A stretch of DNA of 64,000 nucleotides from Zemynaea arenosa (GTDB lineage Bacteria > Pseudomonadota > Gammaproteobacteria > Burkholderiales > Burkholderiaceae_D). The stretch is taken from NCBI RefSeq assembly GCF_004614185.1, contig NZ_SPVF01000076.1, positions 27,995 through 91,994 of the forward strand, read 5' to 3'. The notes beneath the pieces were generated by a model. It was not told the origin of the DNA. It saw nothing but the letters and a program-made list of their open reading frames with translations, and searched no databases. The position numbers were made by a program, and so were the translations under genes. Shown one piece after another: positions 8,807-16,272 of the stretch (position 1 is the first letter of the stretch; every line of letters begins with the position of its first letter).

Positions 8807-8866
8807 GGTCAATCTCCTTCAGGGGTTTGGATGTTTGGTGCGTTCTTACTGCCGCACATTCCATAG

Positions 8867-8882
8867 AGCAATCCCCGTGCCA
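8867..8882 (-). promoter_or_regulatory. Sigma-54 (RpoN) promoter of pilA
   Basis: On the minus strand TGGCAC (8882-8877), five bases, then TTGCT (8871-8867) match the -24/-12 consensus TGGCAC-N5-TTGCW exactly. Transcription should begin near 8857, giving a leader of about 50 bases before the pilA ATG. pilA genes of Pseudomonas and relatives are RpoN/PilR-dependent. Confidence 0.92.
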
Positions 8883-8943
8883 GCCCGTTTTGACGGCATT
8901 TCGTTAGTTCCAGGATAACGAAAGCAGCGATTTCCTACGATTT

Positions 8944-8993
8944 TTGTCAGTCGGGGTGACGATTTTTGTCAGGCAACCTTCAAAAATTGTCAG
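8944..8993. promoter_or_regulatory. Three phased TTGTCAG repeats, candidate PilR enhancer sites
   Basis: TTGTCAG occurs at 8944-8950, 8966-8972 and 8987-8993, each preceded by an A/T run, at spacings of 22 and 21 bases (two helical turns). They lie about 60-110 bases upstream of the pilA sigma-54 promoter. PilR sites described in Pseudomonas end in TGTC after A/T tracts. The third copy overlaps the stop of the FHA gene. Assignment to PilR is inference. Confidence 0.65.
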
Positions 8994-9673
8994 GAGGCAG
9001 CAAAAAACGACATGTTTGTGCCCGCCAGCGTCAGCTGGTCACCATCGTGCAGACGGCGCGGCTCGCGCGCGATGGGCTGGCCGTTCAGGGTCGCCGGGGC
9101 CGCCCCTTCCATCAACGCGACACAGAAGTGATCGGCGTGGCGGCTGATGACGACGACCACGGCGCCGGGACTGCCCAAGGTGGTCAGCGGCTTGGACAGC
9201 GGCAGGGACTTGCCCGCGTGCGGGCCGGACGTCACCTCGATGCGGCCGCCAGGCACCGGCGCCGCTGGTGCGGCAGGCTGCGCCACGGAAGGCAGGCCGA
9301 AGCTGGACTGGCGCGCCGCGCCCTGCCCGCCCGACATCAAGGCGCCCACGGCGTCCTGCTGCGGCTCCTCGTCCGGCAGCCGGCGCGGGCCGTCGACGAA
9401 ATCGAGCTGGTAGACGGCCATCACCAGGCGGTCGCGGTCGGCTAATTGCTGGCGCGCGGTCCGTTTGCCATTCACGTAGGTGCCGTTGGTGCTGCCCAGA
9501 TCCTCGACCGCCACGCCGGTGCCGCTCAGGGTGACGGCCGCATGGCGGCTGCTGACGGTGGCATGTTCGAGCACCACGTCATTGCCCGGATGGCGGCCGA
9601 ACGTGGTCCGGTCTTTCACCAGCTCCACGTGCTGCACCACCTGTCCATCGCGGGAAATGATTAACTTGGCCAT
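8990..9673 (-). CDS. FHA-domain protein with a second, degenerate FHA-like region
   Basis: The product has 227 residues if started at ATG 9673 (MAKLIISRDG), the natural FHA start; a nine-residue longer frame is unlikely. Residues about 5-90 form a forkhead-associated domain with TTFGRHPGNDVVL, SSRHAAV and GSTNGTYVNG, the phosphothreonine-binding loops. A Pro/Ala-rich linker follows, then a second region (LNGQPIAREPRRLHDGDQL) that looks like an FHA fold lacking the key Arg/Ser/Asn. No Ser/Thr kinase is nearby, so the partner is unknown. No strong Shine-Dalgarno sequence is visible. It lies between sucD and pilA on the same strand. Confidence 0.9.
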   Translation of the reverse strand: MAKLIISRDGQVVQHVELVKDRTTFGRHPGNDVVLEHATVSSRHAAVTLSGTGVAVEDLGSTNGTYVNGKRTARQQLADRDRLVMAVYQLDFVDGPRRLPDEEPQQDAVGALMSGGQGAARQSSFGLPSVAQPAAPAAPVPGGRIEVTSGPHAGKSLPLSKPLTTLGSPGAVVVVISRHADHFCVALMEGAAPATLNGQPIAREPRRLHDGDQLTLAGTNMSFFAAS

Positions 9674-9732
9674 ATAAATTTGAAACGCCGGGCCCTGCAC
9701 GGTTTGGAACGCTCAGCGTCCTGCACACTACA

Positions 9733-9771
9733 CCAAAACAAACGGGGAGCCCGCTTGCGCAGAGCTCCCCG
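9733..9771 (-). terminator. Rho-independent terminator after sucCD
   Basis: On the minus strand CGGGGAGC (9771-9764) pairs with GCTCCCCG (9750-9743) across a 13-base loop, followed by TTTGTTTT. It lies about 45 bases past the sucD stop and separates the succinyl-CoA synthetase operon from the FHA gene. Confidence 0.88.
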
Positions 9772-9814
9772 CTATTATCGCCAGCCAAGGGCCGGCGGAC
9801 AAATGCCTACCGAA

Positions 9815-10696
9815 TTACAGCATCGCCTTCAGCAGGCGCGCCATCTCGGACGGGTTCTTCGTCACTTTAATGCCGCACGATTCCATGATGTCCAGCTTGG
9901 CTTGCGCGGTGTCGGCGCCGCCCGAGATCAGGGCACCGGCGTGGCCCATACGCTTGCCCGGCGGCGCGGTGACGCCGGCGATGAAGCCGACCACCGGCTT
10001 CTTCATGTTGTCCTTGATCCAGTAAGCGGCGTTCGCCTCGTCCGGGCCGCCGATCTCGCCGATCATGATGACGGCGTCGGTGTCGGGGTCGTCATTGAAC
10101 ATCTTCATGATGTCGATGTGCTTGAGACCGTTGATCGGGTCGCCGCCGATACCGACAGCGGACGACTGGCCGAGGCCCAGTGCGGTCAGCTGGCCCACGG
10201 CTTCATAGGTCAGCGTGCCCGAACGGGACACGACGCCAATGCGGCCTTTCTTGTGGATGTGACCGGGCATGATGCCGATCTTGATCTCGTCCGGCGTGAT
10301 CAGGCCCGGGCAGTTCGGACCCAGCAGCAGGGTCTTGGAACCGGCCTTGGCCATGCGGTCCTTCACTTCCATCATGTCGCGCACCGGGATGCCTTCGGTG
10401 ATGCAGATCGCCAGGTCCAGTTCGGCTTCGACGGCTTCCCAGATCGCGGCGGCGGCGCCGGCCGGCGGCACGTAGATCACGGAGACGGTCGCGCCGGTCT
10501 GGGCCTTCGCTTCCTTGACGTTGGCGAAAATCGGGATGCCTTCGAAGTCCTCACCGGCCTTCTTCGGGTTGACGCCGGCCACGAAGGCCTCGCGGCCGTT
10601 CGCGTAGTCGCGGCACATGCGGGTGTGGAACTGGCCGGTCTTGCCGGTGATGCCCTGGGTGATGACTTTGGTGTCTTTGTTAATCAGAATCGACAT
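9815..10696 (-). CDS. sucD: Succinyl-CoA synthetase alpha subunit
   Basis: The product has 293 residues. SucD with SucC interconverts succinyl-CoA and succinate with substrate-level phosphorylation in the TCA cycle. Visible signatures: TKVITQGITGKTGQFHT for CoA binding near residue 10, the NCPGLITPDE motif, VVSRSGTLTYE, and GHAGALISGG with the phosphorylated histidine near residue 246. Length and start (MSILINKDTK) are standard. It follows sucC by 15 bases and ends before a strong terminator, so sucC-sucD is a two-gene operon. Confidence 0.98.
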   Translation of the reverse strand: MSILINKDTKVITQGITGKTGQFHTRMCRDYANGREAFVAGVNPKKAGEDFEGIPIFANVKEAKAQTGATVSVIYVPPAGAAAAIWEAVEAELDLAICITEGIPVRDMMEVKDRMAKAGSKTLLLGPNCPGLITPDEIKIGIMPGHIHKKGRIGVVSRSGTLTYEAVGQLTALGLGQSSAVGIGGDPINGLKHIDIMKMFNDDPDTDAVIMIGEIGGPDEANAAYWIKDNMKKPVVGFIAGVTAPPGKRMGHAGALISGGADTAQAKLDIMESCGIKVTKNPSEMARLLKAML

Positions 10697-10711
10697 GTTG
10701 TTTCCTTCGAA

Positions 10712-11881
10712 TTAGGCGTTACCAGCAGCGGCGGCCACGACCGACTTCGCTGCGTCTTCCATCGTGTCCGCCGCGATGATCGGGAGGCCGGACTCGGCCA
10801 GCATCTTCTTGCCGAGGTCTTCGTTGGTGCCCTTCATGCGGACCACCAGCGGCACGTTCAGCGACACGGCCTTGGAGGCGGTGATCACGCCTTCGGCGAT
10901 CACGTCGCAGCGCATGATGCCGCCGAAGATGTTGACCAGGATGGCTTTCAGCCCCGGGTTCTTCAGCATGATCTTGAACGCTTCGGTGACCTTCTCGGCG
11001 GTTGCGCCGCCGCCCACGTCCAGGAAGTTGGCTGGCTCGCCGCCGAACAGCTTGATGGTGTCCATGGTGGCCATGGCCAGGCCGGCACCGTTCACCAGGC
11101 AGCCGATGTTGCCGTCCAGGGAGATGTAGGCCAGGTCGAATTTCGAGGCTTCCACTTCGGCCGGATCTTCTTCGTCCAGGTCGCGGTAGGCGACGATTTC
11201 CGGGTGGCGGAACAGGGCGTTGGAGTCGAAGTTGAACTTCGCGTCCAGGGCGATGACCTTGCCGGAGCCGGTCAGGATCAGCGGGTTGATCTCAGCCAGC
11301 GAAGCGTCAGTCTCCCAGTAGGCCTTGTACAGGCCCTGCAGGTTGGCGCGGGCGTCGGCGATCGACGCTTCCGGGATCCCGATCTTGCGGGCCACGTCGT
11401 CAGCCTGCGCATCGGTCAGGCCGACCGACGGCTCGATCACGACGTTGTGGATCTTTTCCGGGTTGGTGTGGGCTACCTCCTCGATGTCCATGCCGCCTTC
11501 CGAGGAGGCCATCAGCACCACCTTCTGGGTCACGCGGTCGGTGACCAGCGAGACGTACAGCTCTTTCTTGATGTCGGCGCCTTCTTCGATCAGCAGGCGG
11601 CGCACCTTCTGGCCTTCCGGGCCGGTCTGGTGGGTGACGAGCTGCATGCCCATGATCTGGTTGGCGTAGTCACGGACCTGGTCGATCGACTTGGCGACCT
11701 TGACGCCGCCGCCCTTGCCGCGGCCGCCAGCATGGATCTGCGCCTTGACCACCCAGACCGGGCCGCCCAGCTGTTCCGCTGCCTTGACGGCTTCGTCGAC
11801 GGACATGCACGGGATGCCGCGCGGGACCGTCACTCCGAATTTTCGGAGGATCTCTTTGCCTTGATACTCATGGATTTTCAT
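10712..11881 (-). CDS. sucC: Succinyl-CoA synthetase beta subunit
   Basis: The product has 389 residues, starting at ATG 11881 ([17 protein letters not shown]) after GAAGGGAAG; the open frame continues upstream but lacks family sequence. It has an ATP-grasp fold: [18 protein letters not shown] near residues 42-59, [19 protein letters not shown] near 195, and [20 protein letters not shown] with [11 protein letters not shown] in the C-terminal domain. It forms the heterotetramer with SucD, transcribed just downstream. A 62-base gap separates it from the upstream DUF2889 gene. Confidence 0.98.
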   Translation of the reverse strand: MKIHEYQGKEILRKFGVTVPRGIPCMSVDEAVKAAEQLGGPVWVVKAQIHAGGRGKGGGVKVAKSIDQVRDYANQIMGMQLVTHQTGPEGQKVRRLLIEEGADIKKELYVSLVTDRVTQKVVLMASSEGGMDIEEVAHTNPEKIHNVVIEPSVGLTDAQADDVARKIGIPEASIADARANLQGLYKAYWETDASLAEINPLILTGSGKVIALDAKFNFDSNALFRHPEIVAYRDLDEEDPAEVEASKFDLAYISLDGNIGCLVNGAGLAMATMDTIKLFGGEPANFLDVGGGATAEKVTEAFKIMLKNPGLKAILVNIFGGIMRCDVIAEGVITASKAVSLNVPLVVRMKGTNEDLGKKMLAESGLPIIAADTMEDAAKSVVAAAAGNA

Positions 11882-11943
11882 GCTGGCTTCCCTTCTGTTT
11901 TGTAACTGTGAATTGATTGACCGGTTGATCGGGCGCGGCGGGG

Positions 11944-12519
11944 CTAGGCAGAGCCATTGCTTGCCTTGACGGACCAGCGCGGATAGAACTTGGCCACCGC
12001 CGGAGCGGTCGAAGCCAAAGCGTGGCAGCGATCGATCTGGAAGGGCTTGTGGGTGAGCTGGGCGTCGTCGGTGTCGCCGTCGCGCGTCTTGAGGACGTCG
12101 TTGGCAAAGGCCTGGACGGCCGCGGTGGGCAAGACTTGCGCGAGTTCCGTCAGGTGCGTGCAGCCGAGCGTGCCGCCGAGGCGTTCCTTCAGCGCGGCGC
12201 GGAAGCCCTGCATCAGGTTGCAGCCGATGAGGGACTTGTAGGCCGGGCCGATGACATCGCAGTAGCCGGGGTACGGGACGGCGTCGGAACACGCTTCGGC
12301 GTCCACGACGGTGAAATGCAGATCGATGGTGAGGCGCAAACTGAGGTCATGCAGCAGAGTGCCGCCGGGACGCAGGCCCGAGGCAAGCTGCACGTCGCGC
12401 ACCTTGACGTCGGTGATGCGGGCGTCCAGGTCCCACAGTCCGTCGGCGCGGGCGAACGCCTGCACCTCGATGGCACGGGTGTGCCGCGGCTCGCGGGGAA
12501 CAGGTGGGGACAGGGGCAT
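11944..12519 (-). CDS. DUF2889 protein
   Basis: The product has 191 residues. It matches the DUF2889 family: an N-terminal [25 protein letters not shown], then [12 protein letters not shown] and a C-terminal [31 protein letters not shown], with conserved Cys and His residues that could bind a metal. The function is unknown. In betaproteobacteria this family often lies beside recX/recA or sucCD, as here. There is no signal peptide, so it is probably cytoplasmic. It is upstream of sucC and may be co-transcribed with it. Confidence 0.85.
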   Translation of the reverse strand: MPLSPPVPREPRHTRAIEVQAFARADGLWDLDARITDVKVRDVQLASGLRPGGTLLHDLSLRLTIDLHFTVVDAEACSDAVPYPGYCDVIGPAYKSLIGCNLMQGFRAALKERLGGTLGCTHLTELAQVLPTAAVQAFANDVLKTRDGDTDDAQLTHKPFQIDRCHALASTAPAVAKFYPRWSVKASNGSA

Positions 12520-12719
12520 AATGCGGCAGAATCAGATGTGTACAGCCATCGATGCCGCAGCTTCTACGGCAAGGACCGCTCAGGCGGTGCTGCTCAAACT
12601 GGGCAAGTTTACCACAGGGCGGAGGGGGCCGGCCAAAATGGGCTGGATTTCCACTTAGGCAGCGGAGTGGTGAATGACTGGAATGATGCGCTGCAACAAC
12701 AGTCAAGACGGAGGATGGG

Positions 12720-13007
12720 ATGAGCGAAGCGAGCGGTGCCTACGCGTATCCGGCGCGGTTCGAGCCGGACCTGAAGAATGGCGGCTTCCAGGTGAGTTTC
12801 CGCGACTGGCCGGGGGTGACCACCCAGGGCGACGACGAGGGCGAGGCCTATTTCATGGCGCAGGACGCGCTGGCCATGGTGGTCGACGAGACGCTCGACC
12901 GCGGCCGCAAGCTGCCGCCCGCCTCCCCGCTCCAGCCGGGGGAGCGCATGATCGCGGCCGAGTACCACGGCTGGGATGACGAGGAGGATGACGACGACGT
13001 CGAATAA
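12720..13007 (+). CDS. HicB-like protein without an adjacent HicA
   Basis: The product has 95 residues. The ATG at 12720 follows GGAGG at 12711-12715. Residues 8-60 look like the HicB/UPF0150 fold: YPARFEPDLKNGGFQVSFRDWPG, then TTQGDDEGEAYFMAQDALAMVVDETL. The C-terminus ends in a very acidic tail (DDEEDDDDVE) instead of the usual DNA-binding helix-turn-helix or ribbon-helix-helix. No HicA-type double-stranded-RNA-binding toxin is next to it on either strand. It is probably a solitary HicB-domain protein rather than an active antitoxin. It converges with higA. Confidence 0.78.
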   Translation: MSEASGAYAYPARFEPDLKNGGFQVSFRDWPGVTTQGDDEGEAYFMAQDALAMVVDETLDRGRKLPPASPLQPGERMIAAEYHGWDDEEDDDDVE

Positions 13008-13022
13008 CGCGATCGAGTCGTT

Positions 13023-13328
13023 TCAGCCAGACTGCTTGAACGGCTGCACTTCCTCGACGATCGTATCCCACTCGCTCTGCGCGGTGACGCGGAGCGAGTA
13101 TGTCGTCTGCAGGTCGAGCCAGAATTCAGGCGTGGTGCCGAAGTAGCGCGCCAGGCGCAGGGCCGTGTCCGGCGTGATACCGCGCTTCTCGCGAACAATT
13201 TCGTTGACTCGGCTGGCCGTCAACCGCAAAGCCCCCGCCAGCGCACTCGGGGACATACTCAACGGGATCAAATATTCCTCCCGGAGGATTTCGCCGGGGT
13301 GGACCGGACGCATTCCACTCTTCAGCAT
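13023..13328 (-). CDS. higA: HigA-type antitoxin (XRE helix-turn-helix)
   Basis: The product has 101 residues. The N-terminus MRPVHPGEILREEYL is the HigA/VapI signature, followed by the XRE helix-turn-helix (SALAGALRLTASRVNEIVREKRG) and TALRLARYFGTTPEFWLDLQ. ATG 13313 (M6) may be the true start. HigA neutralises the HigB toxin and represses its own operon. It is downstream of the toxin by 18 bases, the inverted gene order typical of higBA. Confidence 0.93.
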   Translation of the reverse strand: MLKSGMRPVHPGEILREEYLIPLSMSPSALAGALRLTASRVNEIVREKRGITPDTALRLARYFGTTPEFWLDLQTTYSLRVTAQSEWDTIVEEVQPFKQSG

Positions 13329-13346
13329 GATATCGCGTGAGCTCCT

Positions 13347-13625
13347 TCAGTGGTAATCGACAATCTCGACGGACGCCGGTCCGTCATCGGTCCACACAAA
13401 GCAGACCCGCCACTGGTCATTGATCCTGATGCTGTGCTGCCCCTGCCGGATACCTGACAGCGCCTCAAGACGGTTCCCCGGCGGCGAACGCAGATCGATG
13501 AGCGATGTGGCTGAGTCGAGCATAGTCAACTTCCGCTCTGAGATGCGCCGGATATTCGCGAACCGTGCGGATGGCCGCCCTTGATAGATGGCCTCTGTGT
13601 CGCGACAAGAAAATGACCGGATCAT
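13347..13625 (-). CDS. higB: HigB-type toxin (RelE superfamily, plasmid maintenance killer)
   Basis: The product has 92 residues, the usual length. Signatures: MIRSFSCRDTEAIYQG, KLTMLDSATSLIDLRSPPGN, LEALSGIRQGQHSIRINDQW and RVCFVWTDDGPASVEIVDYH at the C-terminus. HigB toxins are ribosome-dependent mRNA endonucleases of the RelE fold. It is first in the higBA operon. A palindrome TTATCGATAA with related half-sites lies 39-78 bases upstream, a plausible HigA operator. Confidence 0.94.
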   Translation of the reverse strand: MIRSFSCRDTEAIYQGRPSARFANIRRISERKLTMLDSATSLIDLRSPPGNRLEALSGIRQGQHSIRINDQWRVCFVWTDDGPASVEIVDYH

Positions 13626-13921
13626 TCGGCACCGCCGCGCGTGAGCAATTCAGGATATATCGGTTATCGATAAGCGGCAAGAAGACGATAAGCGGCAAGA
13701 AGAGCTCGCGACAAAGCGAGGCGCGCGAGGTGATCATGTGATCTGGAGGAAAAGCGTAGCGCCCTCCGCCGGTGAGGAGCAGACGCAGAGGGTCTGCGGC
13801 GGAAGACGCTCCGGTTTTCCCGGTCCGGGGAGGACCGGCAGGACACGGCAAGCAGCGCGGCGCGCGGAACGACGCGGTGCGAAGTGGGCCGCGGTCGATG
13901 CCGCAGCCTCGTGTTATCAAA
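13626..13921. other. Gene-poor interval between recX and higB
   Basis: No convincing gene was found in these 296 bases. It holds the higBA promoter area (13630-13705), an 18-bp tandem repeat (13668-13703) and a seven-pair hairpin (CCGGTCC/GGACCGG near 13821-13840) without a T tract on either side. The open frames crossing it are unlike known proteins. Confidence 0.6.
13664..13703. promoter_or_regulatory. Candidate HigA operator and 18-bp tandem repeat
   Basis: TTATCGATAA (13664-13673) is a perfect palindrome. CGATAAGCGGCAAGAAGA occurs twice in tandem at 13668-13685 and 13686-13703. The half-site CGATAA is thus present three times counting both strands. Position upstream of higB fits autoregulation; binding is inference. 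Confidence 0.5.
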
Positions 13922-14368
13922 CTACTCGTCCTCTTGGCCTTGCATGGCCACGCGGATCGCGCGCTGGGAGAAGCCGCGCTGCAGCAGGAAGCGGGTCTGC
14001 TTGGCGCGCTCGGCCGGGTCGCCGGCGACCTTGCCGAACTTGCGGCGCCACACCTCGCAAGCGCGCGCCGTCTCGTCCTCGGACAACCCGGCCTTGATGA
14101 CGTCCAGCGCTTCGCCGCTCACGCCGTGCGTCTGCAGCTCGGCCAGGATCCGGCTGTTGCCGAAACGGGCCGACTTGCGGTGCACCAGCGATTCCGAGAA
14201 CCGCTCCACCGACAGCCACTTGTTCTTCTCGAGGAAGTCGAGCAGCGCCTCGATGTCCTCGCCCTCCTCGGCATGGCGCGCCAGCTTGCGCCCCAGTTCC
14301 AGCCGGCTGTGTTCGCGCTGCGACAGGTAACGCAGCGCGCGCGCCTTCAGGCTCAGTTCCGAGGCCAT
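13922..14368 (-). CDS. recX: Regulatory protein RecX
   Basis: The product has 148 residues from ATG 14368, preceded by AAGGTG; a GTG at 14377 is less well placed. RecX binds RecA filaments and inhibits RecA recombinase and coprotease activity. Family features: [41 protein letters not shown], and a C-terminal three-helix repeat ending [16 protein letters not shown]. The start codon lies 10 bases after the recA stop, so it is expressed as the second gene of the recA transcript and shares SOS control. Confidence 0.95.
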   Translation of the reverse strand: MASELSLKARALRYLSQREHSRLELGRKLARHAEEGEDIEALLDFLEKNKWLSVERFSESLVHRKSARFGNSRILAELQTHGVSGEALDVIKAGLSEDETARACEVWRRKFGKVAGDPAERAKQTRFLLQRGFSQRAIRVAMQGQEDE

Positions 14369-14378
14369 CGGGAACACC

Positions 14379-15455
14379 TTAGTCGACCGCCTTCAGCTTG
14401 GGTGCCGGAGCGGCGTCTTCGTCCACCACCACCGGCAGCTCGCGCACGCCCAGGGCGGCCCGGACCTTGTTCTCGATCTCACGGGCCAGCGCCGGACGCT
14501 CCCGCAGGAAAGTGCGCGCGTTGTCCTTGCCCTGGCCGATACGCTCGCCCTCGTAGCTGTACCACGAGCCCGACTTCTCGACGATCTTGTTCTCCACGCC
14601 CAGGTCGATGATCTCGCCTTCGCGCGAGGTGCCTTCGCCATACAGGATGTCGAAGTGCGCTTCCTTGAACGGGGGCGCGATCTTGTTCTTGACGACCTTG
14701 ACCTTGGTCTCGTTGCCGATCACCTCGTCGCCGGACTTGATCGAACCGGTACGGCGGATGTCCAGGCGCACGGAGCAGTAGAACTTCAGCGCGTTACCGC
14801 CGGTGGTGGTCTCGGGCGAACCGAACATCACGCCGATCTTCATGCGGATCTGGTTGATGAAGATGACCAGGGTGTTGGTGCGGTTGATGGTGCCGGTCAG
14901 CTTGCGCAGCGCCTGCGACATCAGGCGCGCCTGCAGGCCGGGCAGCGAATCGCCCATGTCGCCTTCGATCTCGGCGCGCGGGGTCAGCGCGGCCACCGAG
15001 TCGATCACCACCAGGTCGACCGAGCCCGAGCGCACCAGCGCGTCGGTGATTTCCAGCGCCTGCTCGCCCGTGTCCGGCTGCGAAATCAGCAGTTCGGAGA
15101 GGTTGATGCCCAGTTTTTGGGCATAGGTCACGTCCAGCGCGTGTTCGGCGTCGATGAAGGCGCAGGTGCCGCCCAGCTTTTGCATCTGGGCGATGGTCTG
15201 CAGCGTCAGCGTGGTTTTACCGGACGATTCCGGCCCGTAGATCTCGACGATGCGGCCGCGCGGCAAACCGCCGACGCCCAGGGCGATGTCCAGGCCCAGC
15301 GAACCGGTCGACACGGTCTGCACTTCTTCCACCGGAGCGGACGCGTCCAGGCGCATGACCGAGCCTTTGCCGAACTGCTTTTCGATCTGGGCCAGCGCGG
15401 CGGCCAGCGCCTTGCTCTTCTCGCCGGCCGGAACCTGCATTTTCTTGTCGTCCAT
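14379..15455 (-). CDS. recA: Recombinase RecA
   Basis: The product has 358 residues. RecA pairs homologous DNA and activates LexA cleavage. Walker A is [10 protein letters not shown] near residue 74; Walker B region [20 protein letters not shown]; the L1/L2 DNA-binding loops follow, with [20 protein letters not shown] and [24 protein letters not shown]. The C-terminus is the acidic tail ([16 protein letters not shown]). A LexA box overlaps the -10 of its promoter. It is followed by recX. Confidence 0.99.
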   Translation of the reverse strand: MDDKKMQVPAGEKSKALAAALAQIEKQFGKGSVMRLDASAPVEEVQTVSTGSLGLDIALGVGGLPRGRIVEIYGPESSGKTTLTLQTIAQMQKLGGTCAFIDAEHALDVTYAQKLGINLSELLISQPDTGEQALEITDALVRSGSVDLVVIDSVAALTPRAEIEGDMGDSLPGLQARLMSQALRKLTGTINRTNTLVIFINQIRMKIGVMFGSPETTTGGNALKFYCSVRLDIRRTGSIKSGDEVIGNETKVKVVKNKIAPPFKEAHFDILYGEGTSREGEIIDLGVENKIVEKSGSWYSYEGERIGQGKDNARTFLRERPALAREIENKVRAALGVRELPVVVDEDAAPAPKLKAVD

Positions 15456-15504
15456 GGGAATCCTTTAGTGGTATTTGCGCTGGGTCAGCGACTTGACATG
15501 CGGT

Positions 15505-15533
15505 ACTGTATAAAAAAACAGTAGTCTTGGCAA
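15505..15533 (-). promoter_or_regulatory. recA promoter with overlapping LexA (SOS) box
   Basis: On the minus strand TTGCCA (15533-15528) and TACAGT (15510-15505) are 17 bases apart. The palindrome CTGT-N8-ACAG at 15506-15521 matches the proteobacterial LexA consensus and covers the -10 box, so bound LexA would block RNA polymerase. Confidence 0.92.
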
Positions 15534-15573
15534 GCGCCATTTGCACCCAGTTTGAAATAGGTCAGAATGAGGT

Positions 15574-16272
15574 ATGCGTATTCTACTTGCCGAAGATGAC
15601 AGCGTTCTCGCCGACGGCCTGACCCGCTCCCTGCGCCAGTCCGGCTATGCGATCGACGCCGTCAAGAACGGACAGGAGGCCGACACCGCCCTGTCCACCC
15701 AGGAATTCGACCTCCTGATCCTGGACCTGGGGCTGCCCAAACTCTCGGGCCTGGAGGTGCTGCGCCGCCTGCGCGCGCGCGGCTCGATGCTCCCGGTCTT
15801 GATCCTCACCGCCGCCGACTCGGTCGAGCAGCGCGTCCAGGGCCTGGACCTGGGCGCGGACGACTACATGGCCAAGCCGTTCGCCCTGTCGGAGCTGGAA
15901 GCCCGGGTGCGTGCGCTCACCCGGCGCGGCCAGGGCGGCGGCTCCACCACCATCAAGCACGGCCCGCTGGTGTACGACCAGGTCGGCCGCAGCGCCTACA
16001 TCAACGACCAGATGCTGGACCTGTCGGCCCGCGAACTGGGCCTCCTGGAAATCCTGCTGGCCCGCACCGGGCGGCTGGTGTCCAAGGAGCAGCTGGTCGA
16101 CCACCTGTGCGAGTGGGGCGAGGAAGTCTCCAACAACGCCATCGAGGTCTACGTGCACCGCCTGCGCAAGAAGATCGAGGTGGGCGGCATCCGCATCGCC
16201 ACGGTGCGCGGCCTGGGCTACTGCCTCGAAAAATACAGCGACGCGGCCCGCAGCGACGCCAGCGCGAAGTGA
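15574..16272 (+). CDS. OmpR/PhoB-family response regulator
   Basis: The product has 232 residues. The receiver domain (1-115) has the acidic pair Glu7/Asp8/Asp9 and phosphoacceptor Asp51 in LLILDLGLPKLSG, with Lys in YMAKPFALSELEARV. The C-terminal winged helix (about 125-225) includes LDLSARELGLLEILL and NAIEVYVHRLRKKI with GLGYCLEK. It resembles TctD/QseB-type regulators. Its stop overlaps the kinase start (GTGA), giving a translationally coupled pair. It sits divergent from recA. Because symporter genes follow at once, it probably controls uptake of their substrate. Confidence 0.93.
   Translation: MRILLAEDDSVLADGLTRSLRQSGYAIDAVKNGQEADTALSTQEFDLLILDLGLPKLSGLEVLRRLRARGSMLPVLILTAADSVEQRVQGLDLGADDYMAKPFALSELEARVRALTRRGQGGGSTTIKHGPLVYDQVGRSAYINDQMLDLSARELGLLEILLARTGRLVSKEQLVDHLCEWGEEVSNNAIEVYVHRLRKKIEVGGIRIATVRGLGYCLEKYSDAARSDASAK

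Noticed and set aside
9680..11905. 741-codon plus-strand frame opposite sucCD
   Set aside because: His/Asp/Gly/Val-rich translation typical of antisense frames in GC-rich genes; sucC and sucD are unmistakable on the other strand.
13815..13842. Hairpin CCGGTCC/GGACCGG as a recX terminator
   Set aside because: Neither strand has a T tract after the stem.
13465..13920. A 151-codon minus-strand frame between recX and higB
   Set aside because: It overlaps higB in another frame, has no recognisable motif and no ribosome site.
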